From: Rhodoferax sediminis
GTDB lineage: Bacteria > Pseudomonadota > Gammaproteobacteria > Burkholderiales > Burkholderiaceae_C
Length of the DNA: 64,000 nt
Assembly: GCF_006970865.1 (NCBI RefSeq)
Contig: NZ_CP035503.1
Span: 1,377,001-1,441,000, forward strand
Reading direction: 5' to 3'
The first letter of the stretch is position 1. Each line of letters begins with the position of its first letter. Both the position numbers and the translations under genes were made by a program. The notes beneath the pieces were generated by a model that worked only from the letters and a program-made list of their open reading frames with translations, was not told where the DNA came from and searched no databases. Of this stretch, positions 44,082 to 55,056 are shown piece by piece.

Positions 44082-45188
44082 TCAGCTCTGGGTTCTCTCA
44101 AATTCTTGCATATAGTTCACCAGCGCCTGCACGCCCGCGATCGGCATTGCGTTGTAAATACTGGCACGCATGCCCCCGACCGATTTGTGGCCCTTGAGCT
44201 GGAGCAGGCCACGGTCTTTGGCGCCGGCCAGAAAGGCCTCGTTGCGCGACTCGTCGCGCAGAAAGAATGGCACGTTCATGCGCGAGCGGCAACTGGGCGC
44301 CACCCTGTTGGCATAGAACTGCGACCGATCGATGAAGTCGTAGAGCAGTTGGGCTTTGGCGATGTTGCGCTGTTCCATGGCCGCAATGCCACCCTGCTTT
44401 TTAAGCCACTGGAAGGTCAGTCCGGCAACGTAGATGGCCCAGGTCGGCGGCGTGTTGTACATCGAGTGGCTGTCCGCCACGGTTTTGTAGTCGAACGCGC
44501 TGGGACAGGCGGGCAGGGCGTGGCCCAGCAAATCCTCGCGAACCACCACCAGCGTGACGCCGGCCGGCCCCAGGTTTTTCTGCGCACCGCCAAACGCCAA
44601 CCCGACGCGGCTCCAGTCGACGGCGCGGGACGCCACATGGGATGAGAAGTCGATCACCAGCGGCGCCTTGCTGCCCAGCGCCTTCAGGTCGGGCAATATC
44701 TGGAACTCCACGCCATGGATGGTCTCGTTGGTGCAGATATGCACGTAGGCGGCGTTGTCGGCAAGCTGCCAGCCGGCCGGGTCGGGCAGCGTGGTGTAGC
44801 CGTCGGCCTCGGTGCTGGCTGCGACGTGCACCGTGCAGTACTTGCGCGCTTCCTTGAGCGACTTCTGGCTCCAGCTGCCAGTGACCACGAAATCGGCGCT
44901 CGTGCCGCCTGACAGGTTCAGCGGAACAATCGCGTTTTCAGCCAGTCCGCCGCCCTGCATGAACAGGATCCTGAAATGCGGCGGGACGGCCAGCAACTCA
45001 CGCAAATCGGCCTCGGCCCGTTCATAGATCGAGATGAATTCCTTGCCCCGATGACTCATCTCCATCACGCTCATGCCGCTGCCATGCCAGTCCAGCATGT
45101 CGGCAGCGGCCAGGCGCAAGACCTCCTCGGGAATGGCCGCGGGGCCTGCGGAAAAGTTGTACGGGCGCGTACTCGCCGGCGTTGTCAC
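44082..45188 (-). CDS. serC: Phosphoserine aminotransferase
   Basis: PLP enzyme of 368 residues that makes 3-phosphoserine (serine synthesis) and 4-phosphohydroxythreonine (pyridoxal phosphate synthesis). N-terminal [15 protein letters not shown] and the PLP-lysine region [16 protein letters not shown] (about 198-213) are conserved. Substrate-binding GKEFISI and HGVEF are present. It overlaps the DUF2059 gene start by 4 nt and is followed by pheA; the order gyrA-serC-pheA-tyrA is classic for this class. Confidence 0.96.
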   Translation of the reverse strand: MTTPASTRPYNFSAGPAAIPEEVLRLAAADMLDWHGSGMSVMEMSHRGKEFISIYERAEADLRELLAVPPHFRILFMQGGGLAENAIVPLNLSGGTSADFVVTGSWSQKSLKEARKYCTVHVAASTEADGYTTLPDPAGWQLADNAAYVHICTNETIHGVEFQILPDLKALGSKAPLVIDFSSHVASRAVDWSRVGLAFGGAQKNLGPAGVTLVVVREDLLGHALPACPSAFDYKTVADSHSMYNTPPTWAIYVAGLTFQWLKKQGGIAAMEQRNIAKAQLLYDFIDRSQFYANRVAPSCRSRMNVPFFLRDESRNEAFLAGAKDRGLLQLKGHKSVGGMRASIYNAMPIAGVQALVNYMQEFERTQS

Positions 45189-45750
45189 TTCTTGGCGGGG
45201 GCGGGGGCCTTGGCCGGTGCCGCGGGAGGCGGTGCGCCCAGCGCCTTGGCCACCGCGGGGCCGAGCAGACTCAGCTTCGGCTCGATACTCGCACGCGTCT
45301 CGGCCACCACCTTCTCACCCAGGGCGGTCTGCAATTTTGGATTCAAGTCCTGGTATTTTTTGGCCAGCGGCGAACTGATCCATGCCACCAGCTGGCGCAA
45401 CTCATCCTCGCTGAGGTTTTGCTCAAGAATTGGGCCCAGCGCGGCAGGTGCGACCTGCACGGCTTTGTCTCGGACGATGGGATAGGCCCCGTCGAAGTAT
45501 TTTTTGAGCTCGGCATCGGCGGCCTTGGCGGCTGCCTCACGCTTTTCGGGCGGCACCTGGGTTTGCAGGTATTGAGAGCCTGCCTGCGCGATGGACGCGC
45601 TGGACTGCTGAACCAGCCCGCGTGCCAGGGATTCGATGCCGGGGCGCTGCAAGTCGATGAATTGCTTGATGAGAGCAGCCTTGCCGTCCTGGGCCATGGC
45701 GATGGAACTGGTTGCCAATGCGGCCGCCAGAAGGGCGAGTTTGAAACTTT

Positions 45751-45754
<4 letters not shown>
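45185..45754 (-). CDS. DUF2059 domain-containing exported protein
   Basis: Exported protein of 189 residues with a signal peptide (cleavage near SIAMA-QDG), the helical DUF2059 domain (about 95-160) and an Ala/Pro/Lys tail. Function unknown. Its start overlaps the gyrA stop by 4 nt (ATGA) and its end overlaps the serC start, so it is translated as part of the gyrA-serC operon. It is often found here in Burkholderiales. Confidence 0.87.
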
Positions 45755-48396
<2,642 letters not shown>

Positions 48397-48551
48397 GGGG
48401 AGGGATTCTCGGCAAGTGAAGTCTGATTTTACGGGCAAGGGGCTGTCGCTAAGTCGCAACACATCGGCCTAATTGCGGTTTTGTCCTACGGTACGCGGCC
48501 CGATTTACCCCTGAACGTATGGGGACGTGTGGCACAATTGCCAGAACGTTT
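48397..48551. other. Divergent promoter region of gyrA and ompA
   Basis: The gap of 223 nt between the two divergent start codons must hold promoters for both. I could not fix convincing -35/-10 pairs by eye. The ompA-proximal part carries two hairpins, listed separately. Confidence 0.4.
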
Positions 48552-48603
48552 TGAGTGATGGTCACTCAGATCGTCCTGTTTCGCAGCGCGGCTGCGGCTT
48601 TTT
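48552..48603 (+). promoter_or_regulatory. Two-hairpin leader of ompA
   Basis: A perfect dyad TGAGTGA-TGG-TCACTCA (48552-48568) is followed by CGCAGC-GCG-GCTGCG (48582-48596) and then GCTTTTT, directly before the AAGAGGAG ribosome site (48608). The second hairpin plus T-run looks like a small terminator or an mRNA 5'-stabilising stem. The regulation is inferred. Confidence 0.5.
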
Positions 48604-48619
48604 CCCCAAGAGGAGAACC

Positions 48620-49252
48620 ATGAAGAAATTGAATAAAGTGGCGATGTTGATTGCCTCCGCAGCGCTTGTCACTGCCGCTGGTGCCCAAACTGTGGATAAC
48701 TGGCGTAATGGCACTTCCGAACTCGTTTGGAAGAACGGCACCAATGAGCTGTGCTGGCGCGATGCCAACTGGACCCCGGCGACTGCCGCGGCCACTTGCG
48801 ATGGCGCCATCGTCCCCGTGGCCGCACCGGCCCCTGCTGTAGTTGCTCCGGCTGCTCCCGCACCCGCTCCTGCTCCTGCCGCCGCTCCCGCTGCCACCAA
48901 GGTGACGTACGCTGCCGATGCTTTCTTCAACTTCGACAAATCCGTCCTGAAGCCCGAAGGCAAAGCCAAGCTGGACGACCTGATCGGCAAGATCAAGGAC
49001 ATCAACCTGGAAGTTATCATCGCCGTGGGTCACACCGACTCCATCGGTAGCGTTGCCTACAACCAGAAGCTGTCGGTTCGCCGCGCTGAAGCCGTCAAGG
49101 CCTATCTGGTGTCCAAGGGCATCGAGAAAAACCGTGTGTACACCGAAGGCAAGGGCAAGTCCCAGCCTGTGGCTGACAACAAGACTGCCGAAGGCCGCGC
49201 GAAGAACCGTCGCGTGGAAATCGAAGTCGTCGGCACCCGCGCCGGCAAGTAA
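48620..49252 (+). CDS. ompA: OmpA family outer-membrane protein
   Basis: Peptidoglycan-binding envelope protein, 210 residues from the ATG at 48620 (AAGAGGAG 5 nt upstream). Signal peptide cleaved near AGA-QTV. A short N-terminal part with repeated NGT-ELVWKN-type units is followed by an Ala/Pro linker (about 66-92) and a C-terminal OmpA domain (about 95-205: FFNFDKSVLKPEGKAKLDDL, GHTDSIGS, NRRVEIEV). The usual eight-strand barrel is missing, so it is a short OmpA-like protein, as common in Burkholderiales. It ends in a strong terminator. Confidence 0.92.
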   Translation: MKKLNKVAMLIASAALVTAAGAQTVDNWRNGTSELVWKNGTNELCWRDANWTPATAAATCDGAIVPVAAPAPAVVAPAAPAPAPAPAAAPAATKVTYAADAFFNFDKSVLKPEGKAKLDDLIGKIKDINLEVIIAVGHTDSIGSVAYNQKLSVRRAEAVKAYLVSKGIEKNRVYTEGKGKSQPVADNKTAEGRAKNRRVEIEVVGTRAGK

Positions 49253-49269
49253 TCCGCAAAGTTTGCTTC

Positions 49270-49306
49270 AAAAAGCCCCGCAAGCTCAGGCTTGCGGGGC
49301 TTTTTT
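49270..49306. terminator. Rho-independent terminator after ompA
   Basis: A 16-bp stem (AAAAAGCCCCGCAAGC paired with its complement, TCAG loop) ends in six T. The A-tract on the left makes it usable from both sides. The ubiG start codon is only 25 nt further on, so the ubiG promoter must overlap or lie upstream of it. Confidence 0.9.
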
Positions 49307-49330
49307 CATGAGTTCGAGGACAATTGGCGT

Positions 49331-50047
49331 ATGAGTGACCCCGTGAATGCCGACCCGGCCGAGCTGGCCAAATTTTCTGACCTGGCGCACCGCTGGTGGG
49401 ATAAGGACAGTGAATTCCGCCCCTTGCACCAGATCAATCCCCTGCGTCTGGACTGGATCAACAGCGTGTCCGGCGTCTCGGGCTTGCAGGTGCTCGATGT
49501 CGGCTGCGGCGGCGGCATCCTGGCTGACGCCATGGCCCGCAAGGGCGCCCAGGTGCTTGGTATCGACTTGGCCGCCAAGGCGCTCAAGGTTGCGCAACTG
49601 CATGCGCTCGAGGCGCAAACACCCAACGTGCTGTACCGTGAAATCAGCGCGGAAGCACTCGCAATGGAGCAGCCGGGGAGCTTTGACGTGGTCACGTGCA
49701 TGGAGATGCTCGAACACGTTCCTGATCCCGCCTCCGTTGTGGCGGCGTGCGCGGCGCTGGTCAAACCGGGGGGATGGGTGTTTTTCTCAACCATCAACCG
49801 CAATCCGAAGTCATTTTTACTGGCGATTGTCGGCGCCGAGTACGTTCTGAACATGCTGCCGCGCGGCACCCACGAATACGCGAAGTTGATTCGTCCCGCT
49901 GAATTGGCGAGTTATTGCCGCGCTGCCGGGCTGGAATTGAGCCATACACGCGGTATGGAATACAACCCCCTGACGCAGCGCTACTGGCTCAGTAGCGACA
50001 CCAGCGTGAATTACCTGTTCGCAACGCAAAAGGGTGGAGGTGTCTGA
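49331..50047 (+). CDS. ubiG: Ubiquinone biosynthesis O-methyltransferase UbiG
   Basis: SAM-dependent methyltransferase for both O-methylation steps of ubiquinone synthesis, 238 residues from the ATG at 49331. Conserved: [20 protein letters not shown] in parts, SAM motif VLDVGCGGG near residue 57, [16 protein letters not shown], and the C-terminal [21 protein letters not shown]. Only 3 nt separate it from gph, and the ompA-ubiG-gph order is conserved in Burkholderiales. Confidence 0.96.
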   Translation: MSDPVNADPAELAKFSDLAHRWWDKDSEFRPLHQINPLRLDWINSVSGVSGLQVLDVGCGGGILADAMARKGAQVLGIDLAAKALKVAQLHALEAQTPNVLYREISAEALAMEQPGSFDVVTCMEMLEHVPDPASVVAACAALVKPGGWVFFSTINRNPKSFLLAIVGAEYVLNMLPRGTHEYAKLIRPAELASYCRAAGLELSHTRGMEYNPLTQRYWLSSDTSVNYLFATQKGGGV

Positions 50048-50050
50048 CGC

Positions 50051-50734
50051 ATGTTTACGGATATAGGAGCCGTGCTGTTCGATCTGGACGGCACCCTGAT
50101 TGACAGTGCGCCGGACCTTGGCGCTGCCGCAGACAAAATGAGGACCGACCGGGGCCTGGCCTCGTTGCCGCTGGCGCTGTATCGGCCCATGACCGGCTCC
50201 GGCGCCCGGGGCATGCTCGGCGTTGCCTTCGGCGTGACCCCGGAGCACCCCGATTTCCCGGTACTGCGGGAAGAGTTCTTTACCAATTACGAAGCTTGCA
50301 TGACGCGGCGCACCTTTGCCTTTGATGAAGTGGCCGAGCTGATTCAAGCGCTTTTGGCGCGTCGGCTGGCCTGGGGCGTGGTCACCAACAAAGCCTCCCG
50401 CTTCACCGACCCCCTGACCCGCTCCATGCCGCTGTTTGCCACGGCGAGCGCGGTCATCAGCGGCGATACCACACCCCATTCCAAGCCGCACCCCGAGCCC
50501 TTGCTGGAGGCGGCACGGCGCTTGCGGCTGGCGCCGGAAAAATGCGTGTATGTGGGTGATGACGAGCGCGACGTGGTTGCGGGATTAGCCGCCGGCATGG
50601 GCACCGTGGCGGCAACATATGGCTATTTGGGCAATCGGACGGATACCGCGCAGTGGGGCGCACACGCTGCAATAGCGTCCCCGCTGCAGCTATTGCAATT
50701 ACTGCAGGGCTTGCAATCGCCGGCAATGACCTAA
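50051..50734 (+). CDS. gph: Phosphoglycolate phosphatase (HAD family)
   Basis: HAD hydrolase of 227 residues that dephosphorylates 2-phosphoglycolate or a similar phosphate ester. Motif I FDLDGTLIDSAPDL (Asp nucleophile at residue 9), motif II VVTNKA, motif III with Lys and motif IV GDDERDVVAG are intact. It lies 3 nt after ubiG and is probably cotranscribed. An inverted repeat covers its last codons. The paralogue MupP or another HAD substrate cannot be excluded. Confidence 0.88.
   Translation: MFTDIGAVLFDLDGTLIDSAPDLGAAADKMRTDRGLASLPLALYRPMTGSGARGMLGVAFGVTPEHPDFPVLREEFFTNYEACMTRRTFAFDEVAELIQALLARRLAWGVVTNKASRFTDPLTRSMPLFATASAVISGDTTPHSKPHPEPLLEAARRLRLAPEKCVYVGDDERDVVAGLAAGMGTVAATYGYLGNRTDTAQWGAHAAIASPLQLLQLLQGLQSPAMT
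50668..50697. repeat. Inverted repeat at the gph 3' end
   Basis: GCAATAGC and GCTATTGC are perfect 8-bp arms around a 14-nt loop within the last codons of gph. It resembles the GCTAT/ATAGC repeat family and could also act as a weak terminator before ssrA. Confidence 0.45.
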
Positions 50735-50737
50735 AAT
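50711..50737 (+). promoter_or_regulatory. Probable sigma-70 promoter of ssrA
   Basis: TTGCAA (50711-50716) and TAAAAT (50732-50737) with a 15-nt spacer end 9 nt before the first base of mature tmRNA. The -10 position fits well; the spacer is short and the promoter overlaps the gph 3' end. Confidence 0.5.
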
Positions 50738-50746
50738 ACCGATCGA

Positions 50747-51125
50747 GGGGCTGCACTGGTTTCGACGTGGGTACGGAATCGCTGTGGTGCATGTCGAGCT
50801 TGAGTAACGCTCGTAAAAATCGACTCAACAAACTAACTGCAAACGACGAACGTTTCGCACTCGCTGCTTAATAACCAGTGAGCCTTACAACAGCAGGCCG
50901 ATGGGCTGGGCAAGGGTGCCGCAAGGCGTCCAGGCTGTAAGGTTATTCACATCGGCTGGCTTCGGACCGGGTACCTTGGTTCAGAGCGAGACAATAGGGT
51001 GCTGGCGTCCTGTGTAGCGTGCGACTGCGCGACACAGGTGGCGAGACTCAAATCAGACCGCTAAACATGTAGATCTGCGCGAAGAAGGCTTGCGGACGGG
51101 GGTTCGAATCCCCCCAGCTCCACCA
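50747..51125 (+). ncRNA. ssrA: tmRNA
   Basis: Transfer-messenger RNA of about 379 nt that rescues stalled ribosomes. The 5' end GGGGCTG pairs with CAGCTCC before the 3' ACCA, forming the tRNA-Ala-like acceptor stem. The T-arm GGTTCGAATCC lies near 51101. The tag frame (resume codon GCA at 50839) encodes ANDERFALAA and stops at TAA 50869. This tag is typical of Burkholderiales. No integrase or duplicated 3' end is seen, so no island is inserted here. Confidence 0.97.
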
Positions 51126-51132
51126 TAAAAGT

Positions 51133-51168
51133 AAACCTGCGCCAATGCAAAATCATTGGCGCAGGTTT
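51133..51168 (+). terminator. Hairpin terminator after tmRNA
   Basis: A 15-bp perfect stem (AAACCTGCGCCAATG with its complement, 6-nt loop) lies 8 nt after ssrA. The T-run is only three bases, so it may depend on stem strength. Confidence 0.7.
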
Positions 51169-51265
51169 CCATAAACCATTATCAATGGCGTTCATCGAAT
51201 GACGGGCGGTAAAAGTGCGCATCTCGCGGCATACTTGCAGCATTATTTCCAACAGGAGCCCGTTA

Positions 51266-51610
51266 ATGATCAAAACTGCACTGTTTCTTCGAACCATTCC
51301 AGCCGTGCTGGTTATGAGTGCAGCGGCGTATGGATTGACGGCGCATGCGCAAACCCAGTCCGGCACGAACGAGGGGGCCAGCTCGTCTTCCAGTAACGGC
51401 GTCGTCCAGAAGGTTGAAAAGGCCACCAAAAAGGCCGTAAACGCAACCGAGCGAACTGCCAAAAAGGTCGGTCGGGCCACCAGCAAGACGGCCAGCCGCG
51501 CTGCCGGTGCGGTGCGGCATACGGGTGAAAAAATTGGTAAGAAATTACCCAAAGGCAGCGCTAGGCCGCCGGTTGATGAGCAGGGAAGGCCCGGCAACAA
51601 GGCGCCTTGA
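51266..51610 (+). CDS. Hypothetical exported Lys/Ala-rich protein, 114 aa
   Basis: Small secreted protein from the ATG at 51266 (AGGAG 7 nt upstream). Signal peptide cleaved near AHA-QTQ. The mature part is a Ser-rich stretch followed by basic, helix-prone repeats (KVEKATKKAVNATERTAKKV, TSKTASRAAGAV). No family recognised. The charge pattern would suit an amphipathic, perhaps DNA- or membrane-associated, periplasmic protein. Confidence 0.65.
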   Translation: MIKTALFLRTIPAVLVMSAAAYGLTAHAQTQSGTNEGASSSSSNGVVQKVEKATKKAVNATERTAKKVGRATSKTASRAAGAVRHTGEKIGKKLPKGSARPPVDEQGRPGNKAP

Positions 51611-51683
51611 GGGTCCTGACATGAATGCAGAGGCCGCTTTGGCGGGATTTTTGCGTGGAGCCGGACGAGGCGCCTGAGAAAAC

Positions 51684-52415
51684 TCAGCTCAAGCCTGCTT
51701 CCCGGCTATCCAGCGGGGTCAGAAAAGAATTGGGCTGCAATTCTCCTGAGAGCGTGGTGAAACTGCTGCGCAGGCCACCGCTTGCGGAGTCTGGTGTGGG
51801 ACTCAGCGGGCTGAGGTCGCTGTTGCGGGTCTCGCGCTGGCGAACCAGTGCTTCGCGCAAACTCGCCCTGGCGGCAGACATTGCGCTTTCACTGCGCTCG
51901 CGATCCATGCTCATGGATGCCATCTCGCCGAGAAATTCGGTGCGGATTTCACTCAAGGTCGGCAGCTTGTCGGGTTCGACCAAGGCATAGGCGATGCCGC
52001 ATTGGCTCAGCAGTCTGCGCTTCAGACGCTGGTTTTTTTCGGCCAGTCCCAAACGCCCTGGGACATCCACGCAGCCGATGACGTTGCCGTCCGCACGACA
52101 TATGGTGAACGTGCAATACACCCCCGTTAGCAATTTGTACCAGTGCAGGCCCTGTTCCTTGTTGCGCGGCATGGTGAACCGCGTGACCGGAATTTTGATC
52201 ATCACGTGGTGACCAACAAAAGCCCGGGTCAGCCAGCGCCATACCTGACGCTCCCGGCTGTTGGCTAGCGGCCGCGGGCTCAGTGGCCACCGCTTCGGGA
52301 CGCGACGGCGCTTGTGGGCTTGCCGGTGCAGCCACCAGGCGTGAACAGCCGCGCCAAACACCAGGCTGGCCAGCAATGCCAATCCGATTGAAAGCCCTCC
52401 TGTGAATTTGTCCAT
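51684..52415 (-). CDS. DUF2726 domain-containing membrane-anchored protein
   Basis: Protein of 243 residues from the ATG at 52415. One N-terminal membrane helix (IGLALLASLVFGAAVHAWWL) is followed by a DUF2726 domain (about 55-165) with RERQVWRWLTRAF, HVMIKIPVTRF, GVYCTFTICRADGNVIGCVD and the LLSQCGIAY segment. DUF2726 resembles restriction-endonuclease-like folds, but the catalytic set is not certain here. The Ser-rich C-terminus looks disordered. Convergent with the small gene at 51266. Function unknown. Confidence 0.82.
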   Translation of the reverse strand: MDKFTGGLSIGLALLASLVFGAAVHAWWLHRQAHKRRRVPKRWPLSPRPLANSRERQVWRWLTRAFVGHHVMIKIPVTRFTMPRNKEQGLHWYKLLTGVYCTFTICRADGNVIGCVDVPGRLGLAEKNQRLKRRLLSQCGIAYALVEPDKLPTLSEIRTEFLGEMASMSMDRERSESAMSAARASLREALVRQRETRNSDLSPLSPTPDSASGGLRSSFTTLSGELQPNSFLTPLDSREAGLS

Positions 52416-52566
52416 TTTTTGGTGTTTCCGTGAGTCATTTTGAGTGTAACTAAAGTTAACAAATGAAGTCCATAGCGTGGGGCGGTAAAAAATCACGGAA
52501 ACGCCTTCGGCGTGCGCTCATTCGTGCCTGATGGGTCTGCTGCATCACAATGAGGCCATGCACACC

Positions 52567-53289
52567 ATGTCATTGCAGGACATTCTTTTTACACAGGGAT
52601 TCGGGACACGTCGTGTCTGCGCCGGTCTGATTCAACAGGGATTTGTGTCGGTAGCCCAGCAGCTGTCTACCGATACAGCTATGGAATTTGTAGCAGAAGG
52701 GTTGCGTTTCACGGTCCAGGGAGCGGCGTGGGAGTACCACGCGCTGGCATACCTGATGTTGCACAAGCCGGCCGGCACCGAGTGCTCGCAAAAGCCCTCG
52801 ACCTGGCCGAGCATCTACACGCTGCTGCCGTCGCCGCTGCGCCAGCGGCCGCAGAAAGGAGCGGTGCAGGGCGTGCAGGCGGTCGGCCGGCTCGACCAGG
52901 ACACGACGGGACTGCTGCTGCTGACCGACGACGGCAAATTCATCCACCGCATGAGTTCGCCCCGGCATCATGTGCCCAAGGTGTACGAGGTCACTACCAA
53001 ACACCCGCTCGACGACAAACAGGTGCAAAAGCTGCTGGAGGGCGTGGTGCTGGAAGATGACCCGAAGCCGGTTCGTGCCAGTGCCTGCGAAGCGGTGGCG
53101 CCGCACCACTTGCGCCTGACGCTGACCGAGGGCAAGTACCATCAGGTCAAGCGCATGGTGGCCGCCGTGGGCAACCGGGTCGAGGCCCTGCACCGCTCGC
53201 AGATCGGCGGCCTGGCCCTGCCCGGTGACTTGGCGCCAGGCCAGTGGCGCTGGCTCGGGGCCGACGATCTCGCACGGATCGCCGGCTGA
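52567..53289 (+). CDS. RsuA-family 16S rRNA pseudouridine synthase
   Basis: Cytoplasmic rRNA modification enzyme of 240 residues. It has an N-terminal S4-like region (LQDILFTQGFGTRRVCAGLI) and the catalytic motif GRLDQDTTGLLLLTDDG with its Asp near residue 112, then the KVYEV and EGKYHQVKRM motifs. RsuA in E. coli modifies U516 of 16S rRNA. The start is at 52567 or 52558; a GAGG at 52552 fits the former better. A 17-nt repeat at 52678 lies in frame between the S4 part and the catalytic domain. Confidence 0.87.
   Translation: MSLQDILFTQGFGTRRVCAGLIQQGFVSVAQQLSTDTAMEFVAEGLRFTVQGAAWEYHALAYLMLHKPAGTECSQKPSTWPSIYTLLPSPLRQRPQKGAVQGVQAVGRLDQDTTGLLLLTDDGKFIHRMSSPRHHVPKVYEVTTKHPLDDKQVQKLLEGVVLEDDPKPVRASACEAVAPHHLRLTLTEGKYHQVKRMVAAVGNRVEALHRSQIGGLALPGDLAPGQWRWLGADDLARIAG
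52678..52694. repeat. 17-nt GCTAT...TAGC palindrome, copy 4 (inside the pseudouridine synthase gene)
   Basis: GCTATGGAATTTGTAGC encodes A-M-E-F-V-A in the linker of the RsuA-like protein. Same length and pattern as the other four 17-nt copies. Confidence 0.5.
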
Positions 53290-53296
53290 CCGCCGC

Positions 53297-54100
53297 CTAT
53301 TCCATGGGGGCGAGGAAATCGGCAATCAGTTGCGTGGTCAGGGCCGTTTGATCGCGGTGCGGCGAATGTCCGCATTGCTGCAGTTTTTGTAGCACACAGT
53401 GCTTGCCGGTCGTGCGGATCTGGTCGATTTGCTGCATGGTGCCGTAGGCATCATCAACCCCCTGAATGGCCAGCACCGGTGCGCGGATGCGCTGGCAGTC
53501 GCCGCGGATATCGAAGCGCCGGAACGCCTCGTCCAGCCAGATGTCGTTCCACTGCCAGAAGGCGCAGTCCACGTCGGCGTGGTAGCGCGCCAGCCGTTTG
53601 CGCAGATCGCCGCTTTCATAGGCCGTGCGGGCCTGCGCAATCGAGCGCACCGAGATGTCTTCGACCATCACATGCGGGGCCAGCACGATGCAGGCCTGCA
53701 CCGGATAGCGGCTCGCGTACAGCAGCGCAATGCTGGCGCCATCGGAATGACCGAGCAGCACGGGCTTGTCGATCTGCAGCACACGAAGCAGTTCGGGCAG
53801 CACCTCCCACGCCTCCAGGTGCATGTAGTCCGGCTGCAAGCGTCCCACACGCAAGCCATCGCGCCCGGAAGATGCGCCGCGTACGTCGGGCACCGGATCG
53901 GACTGGCCGTAGCCGCGGCGCGAATACACCATGCCGGCGCGCCCGGTGGCCAGACACACTTGGTCGGGCCAGTCGCGCCACATCGCGACCGAACCCAAAC
54001 CCTCATGCAGAAAAACGATGGGAGCGCGGCGCTGCTCGCCGGCCGCCGCCTCAATCTGGCGCACTTCCAGTTGCACGCCATGGATGCGAATCAAGCTCAT
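53297..54100 (-). CDS. Alpha/beta hydrolase
   Basis: Predicted esterase-type hydrolase of 267 residues from the ATG at 54100. HEGLGSVAMWRDWP provides the oxyanion region (about 29-42), GHSDGAS holds the nucleophile Ser (G-x-S-x-G, near residue 118), QGVDDAYGT carries the acid and CGHSPHRDQ the His near the C-terminus. The family contains MhpC-like and other acyl hydrolases; no substrate can be named. It is convergent with the pseudouridine synthase gene, 7 nt apart, and divergent from the EI24 gene. Confidence 0.88.
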   Translation of the reverse strand: MSLIRIHGVQLEVRQIEAAAGEQRRAPIVFLHEGLGSVAMWRDWPDQVCLATGRAGMVYSRRGYGQSDPVPDVRGASSGRDGLRVGRLQPDYMHLEAWEVLPELLRVLQIDKPVLLGHSDGASIALLYASRYPVQACIVLAPHVMVEDISVRSIAQARTAYESGDLRKRLARYHADVDCAFWQWNDIWLDEAFRRFDIRGDCQRIRAPVLAIQGVDDAYGTMQQIDQIRTTGKHCVLQKLQQCGHSPHRDQTALTTQLIADFLAPME

Positions 54101-54165
54101 CAGGGAATGGTAAGGGATGTGCGCCACGGCTGCCCGGCCGGCGCCGCCGCGGTATGCTTCAGGCC

Positions 54166-55056
54166 ATGGCCCTATTTCTCGATTCGTTCTGGCGCGCGGT
54201 GGCGTATTGCCTTCGCCCGCGCGTGATTGCGCTGTCATTCCTGCCATTGGTCATCATGGTCGGGCTCTCCCTGGGGTTGGGCTATTTTTTCTGGACGCCC
54301 GCGCTCGATTGGGTGCGCGGCATGCTGGACGCCTCCGTCTGGCTCACCCACCTGTGGTCGTGGCTGGAAGGGGTTGGCGCGGGCAACCTCAAGACCGTGG
54401 CGGCCCCGCTGATCGTGATCTTCACCGTCACGCCGCTGCTGGTGATCGTGTCGCTGCTGATCGTGGCCGCCCTGATGACGCCCGCGCTGGTGGGGCTGGT
54501 CGCCGAGCGCCGTTTCCCCACTCTGGAGCGCAAGAAGGGCGGCTCTGTGCTGGTCAGCATCCTCTGGTCGCTCGGCTCCACCTTGCTTGCCGCGATCGCA
54601 CTGGTGATCTCGATTCCGCTGTGGCTGGTGCCGCCCCTGATTCTGATCCTGCCGCCGCTGATCTGGGGCTGGCTGACGTATCGCGTCATGGCTTTCGATG
54701 CCCTGTCCAGCCATGCCAGCCGCGATGAGCGGCGCGAGATCTTCCGCCGCCATCGGGGCTGGCTGTTGGGCATTGGCGTTCTCTCGGGCTACCTGGGCGC
54801 CGCGCCCAGCATCGTATGGGCCTCGGGCGCGCTGTTTGCGGCCGCGTTTGTGATCCTGGTGCCGGTGGCGATCTGGATCTACACCCTGATCTTTGCATTC
54901 TCGTCGCTGTGGTTCTCGCACTATTGCCTCACGGCCCTGGAAAACCTGCGCGCACAGAATACTGCTTTGGTGCCGCCCGCCCCGATTGCCCCTGCTGCCT
55001 TGCCCCATGACCTCCATCCAGACCCCGCCACAACCCCTCAAACACCCGCATCCTGA
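54166..55056 (+). CDS. EI24 domain-containing membrane protein (CysZ-like)
   Basis: Inner-membrane protein of 296 residues with about six hydrophobic segments (for example VIALSFLPLVIMVGLSLGLG, TVAAPLIVIFTVTPLLVIVS and ALVISIPLWLVPPLILILPP). The EI24 family includes the sulfate transporter CysZ, but specific function is not clear in this subgroup. The start at 54166 gives the usual MALFLDSFWRAV; an ATG four codons earlier is possible. Its last 50 nt overlap the next gene. Confidence 0.85.
   Translation: MALFLDSFWRAVAYCLRPRVIALSFLPLVIMVGLSLGLGYFFWTPALDWVRGMLDASVWLTHLWSWLEGVGAGNLKTVAAPLIVIFTVTPLLVIVSLLIVAALMTPALVGLVAERRFPTLERKKGGSVLVSILWSLGSTLLAAIALVISIPLWLVPPLILILPPLIWGWLTYRVMAFDALSSHASRDERREIFRRHRGWLLGIGVLSGYLGAAPSIVWASGALFAAAFVILVPVAIWIYTLIFAFSSLWFSHYCLTALENLRAQNTALVPPAPIAPAALPHDLHPDPATTPQTPAS

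Noticed and set aside
50747..51125. A genomic island attached to the tmRNA 3' end
   Set aside because: No integrase, no repeated 3' segment, and the genes that follow look like resident chromosomal genes.
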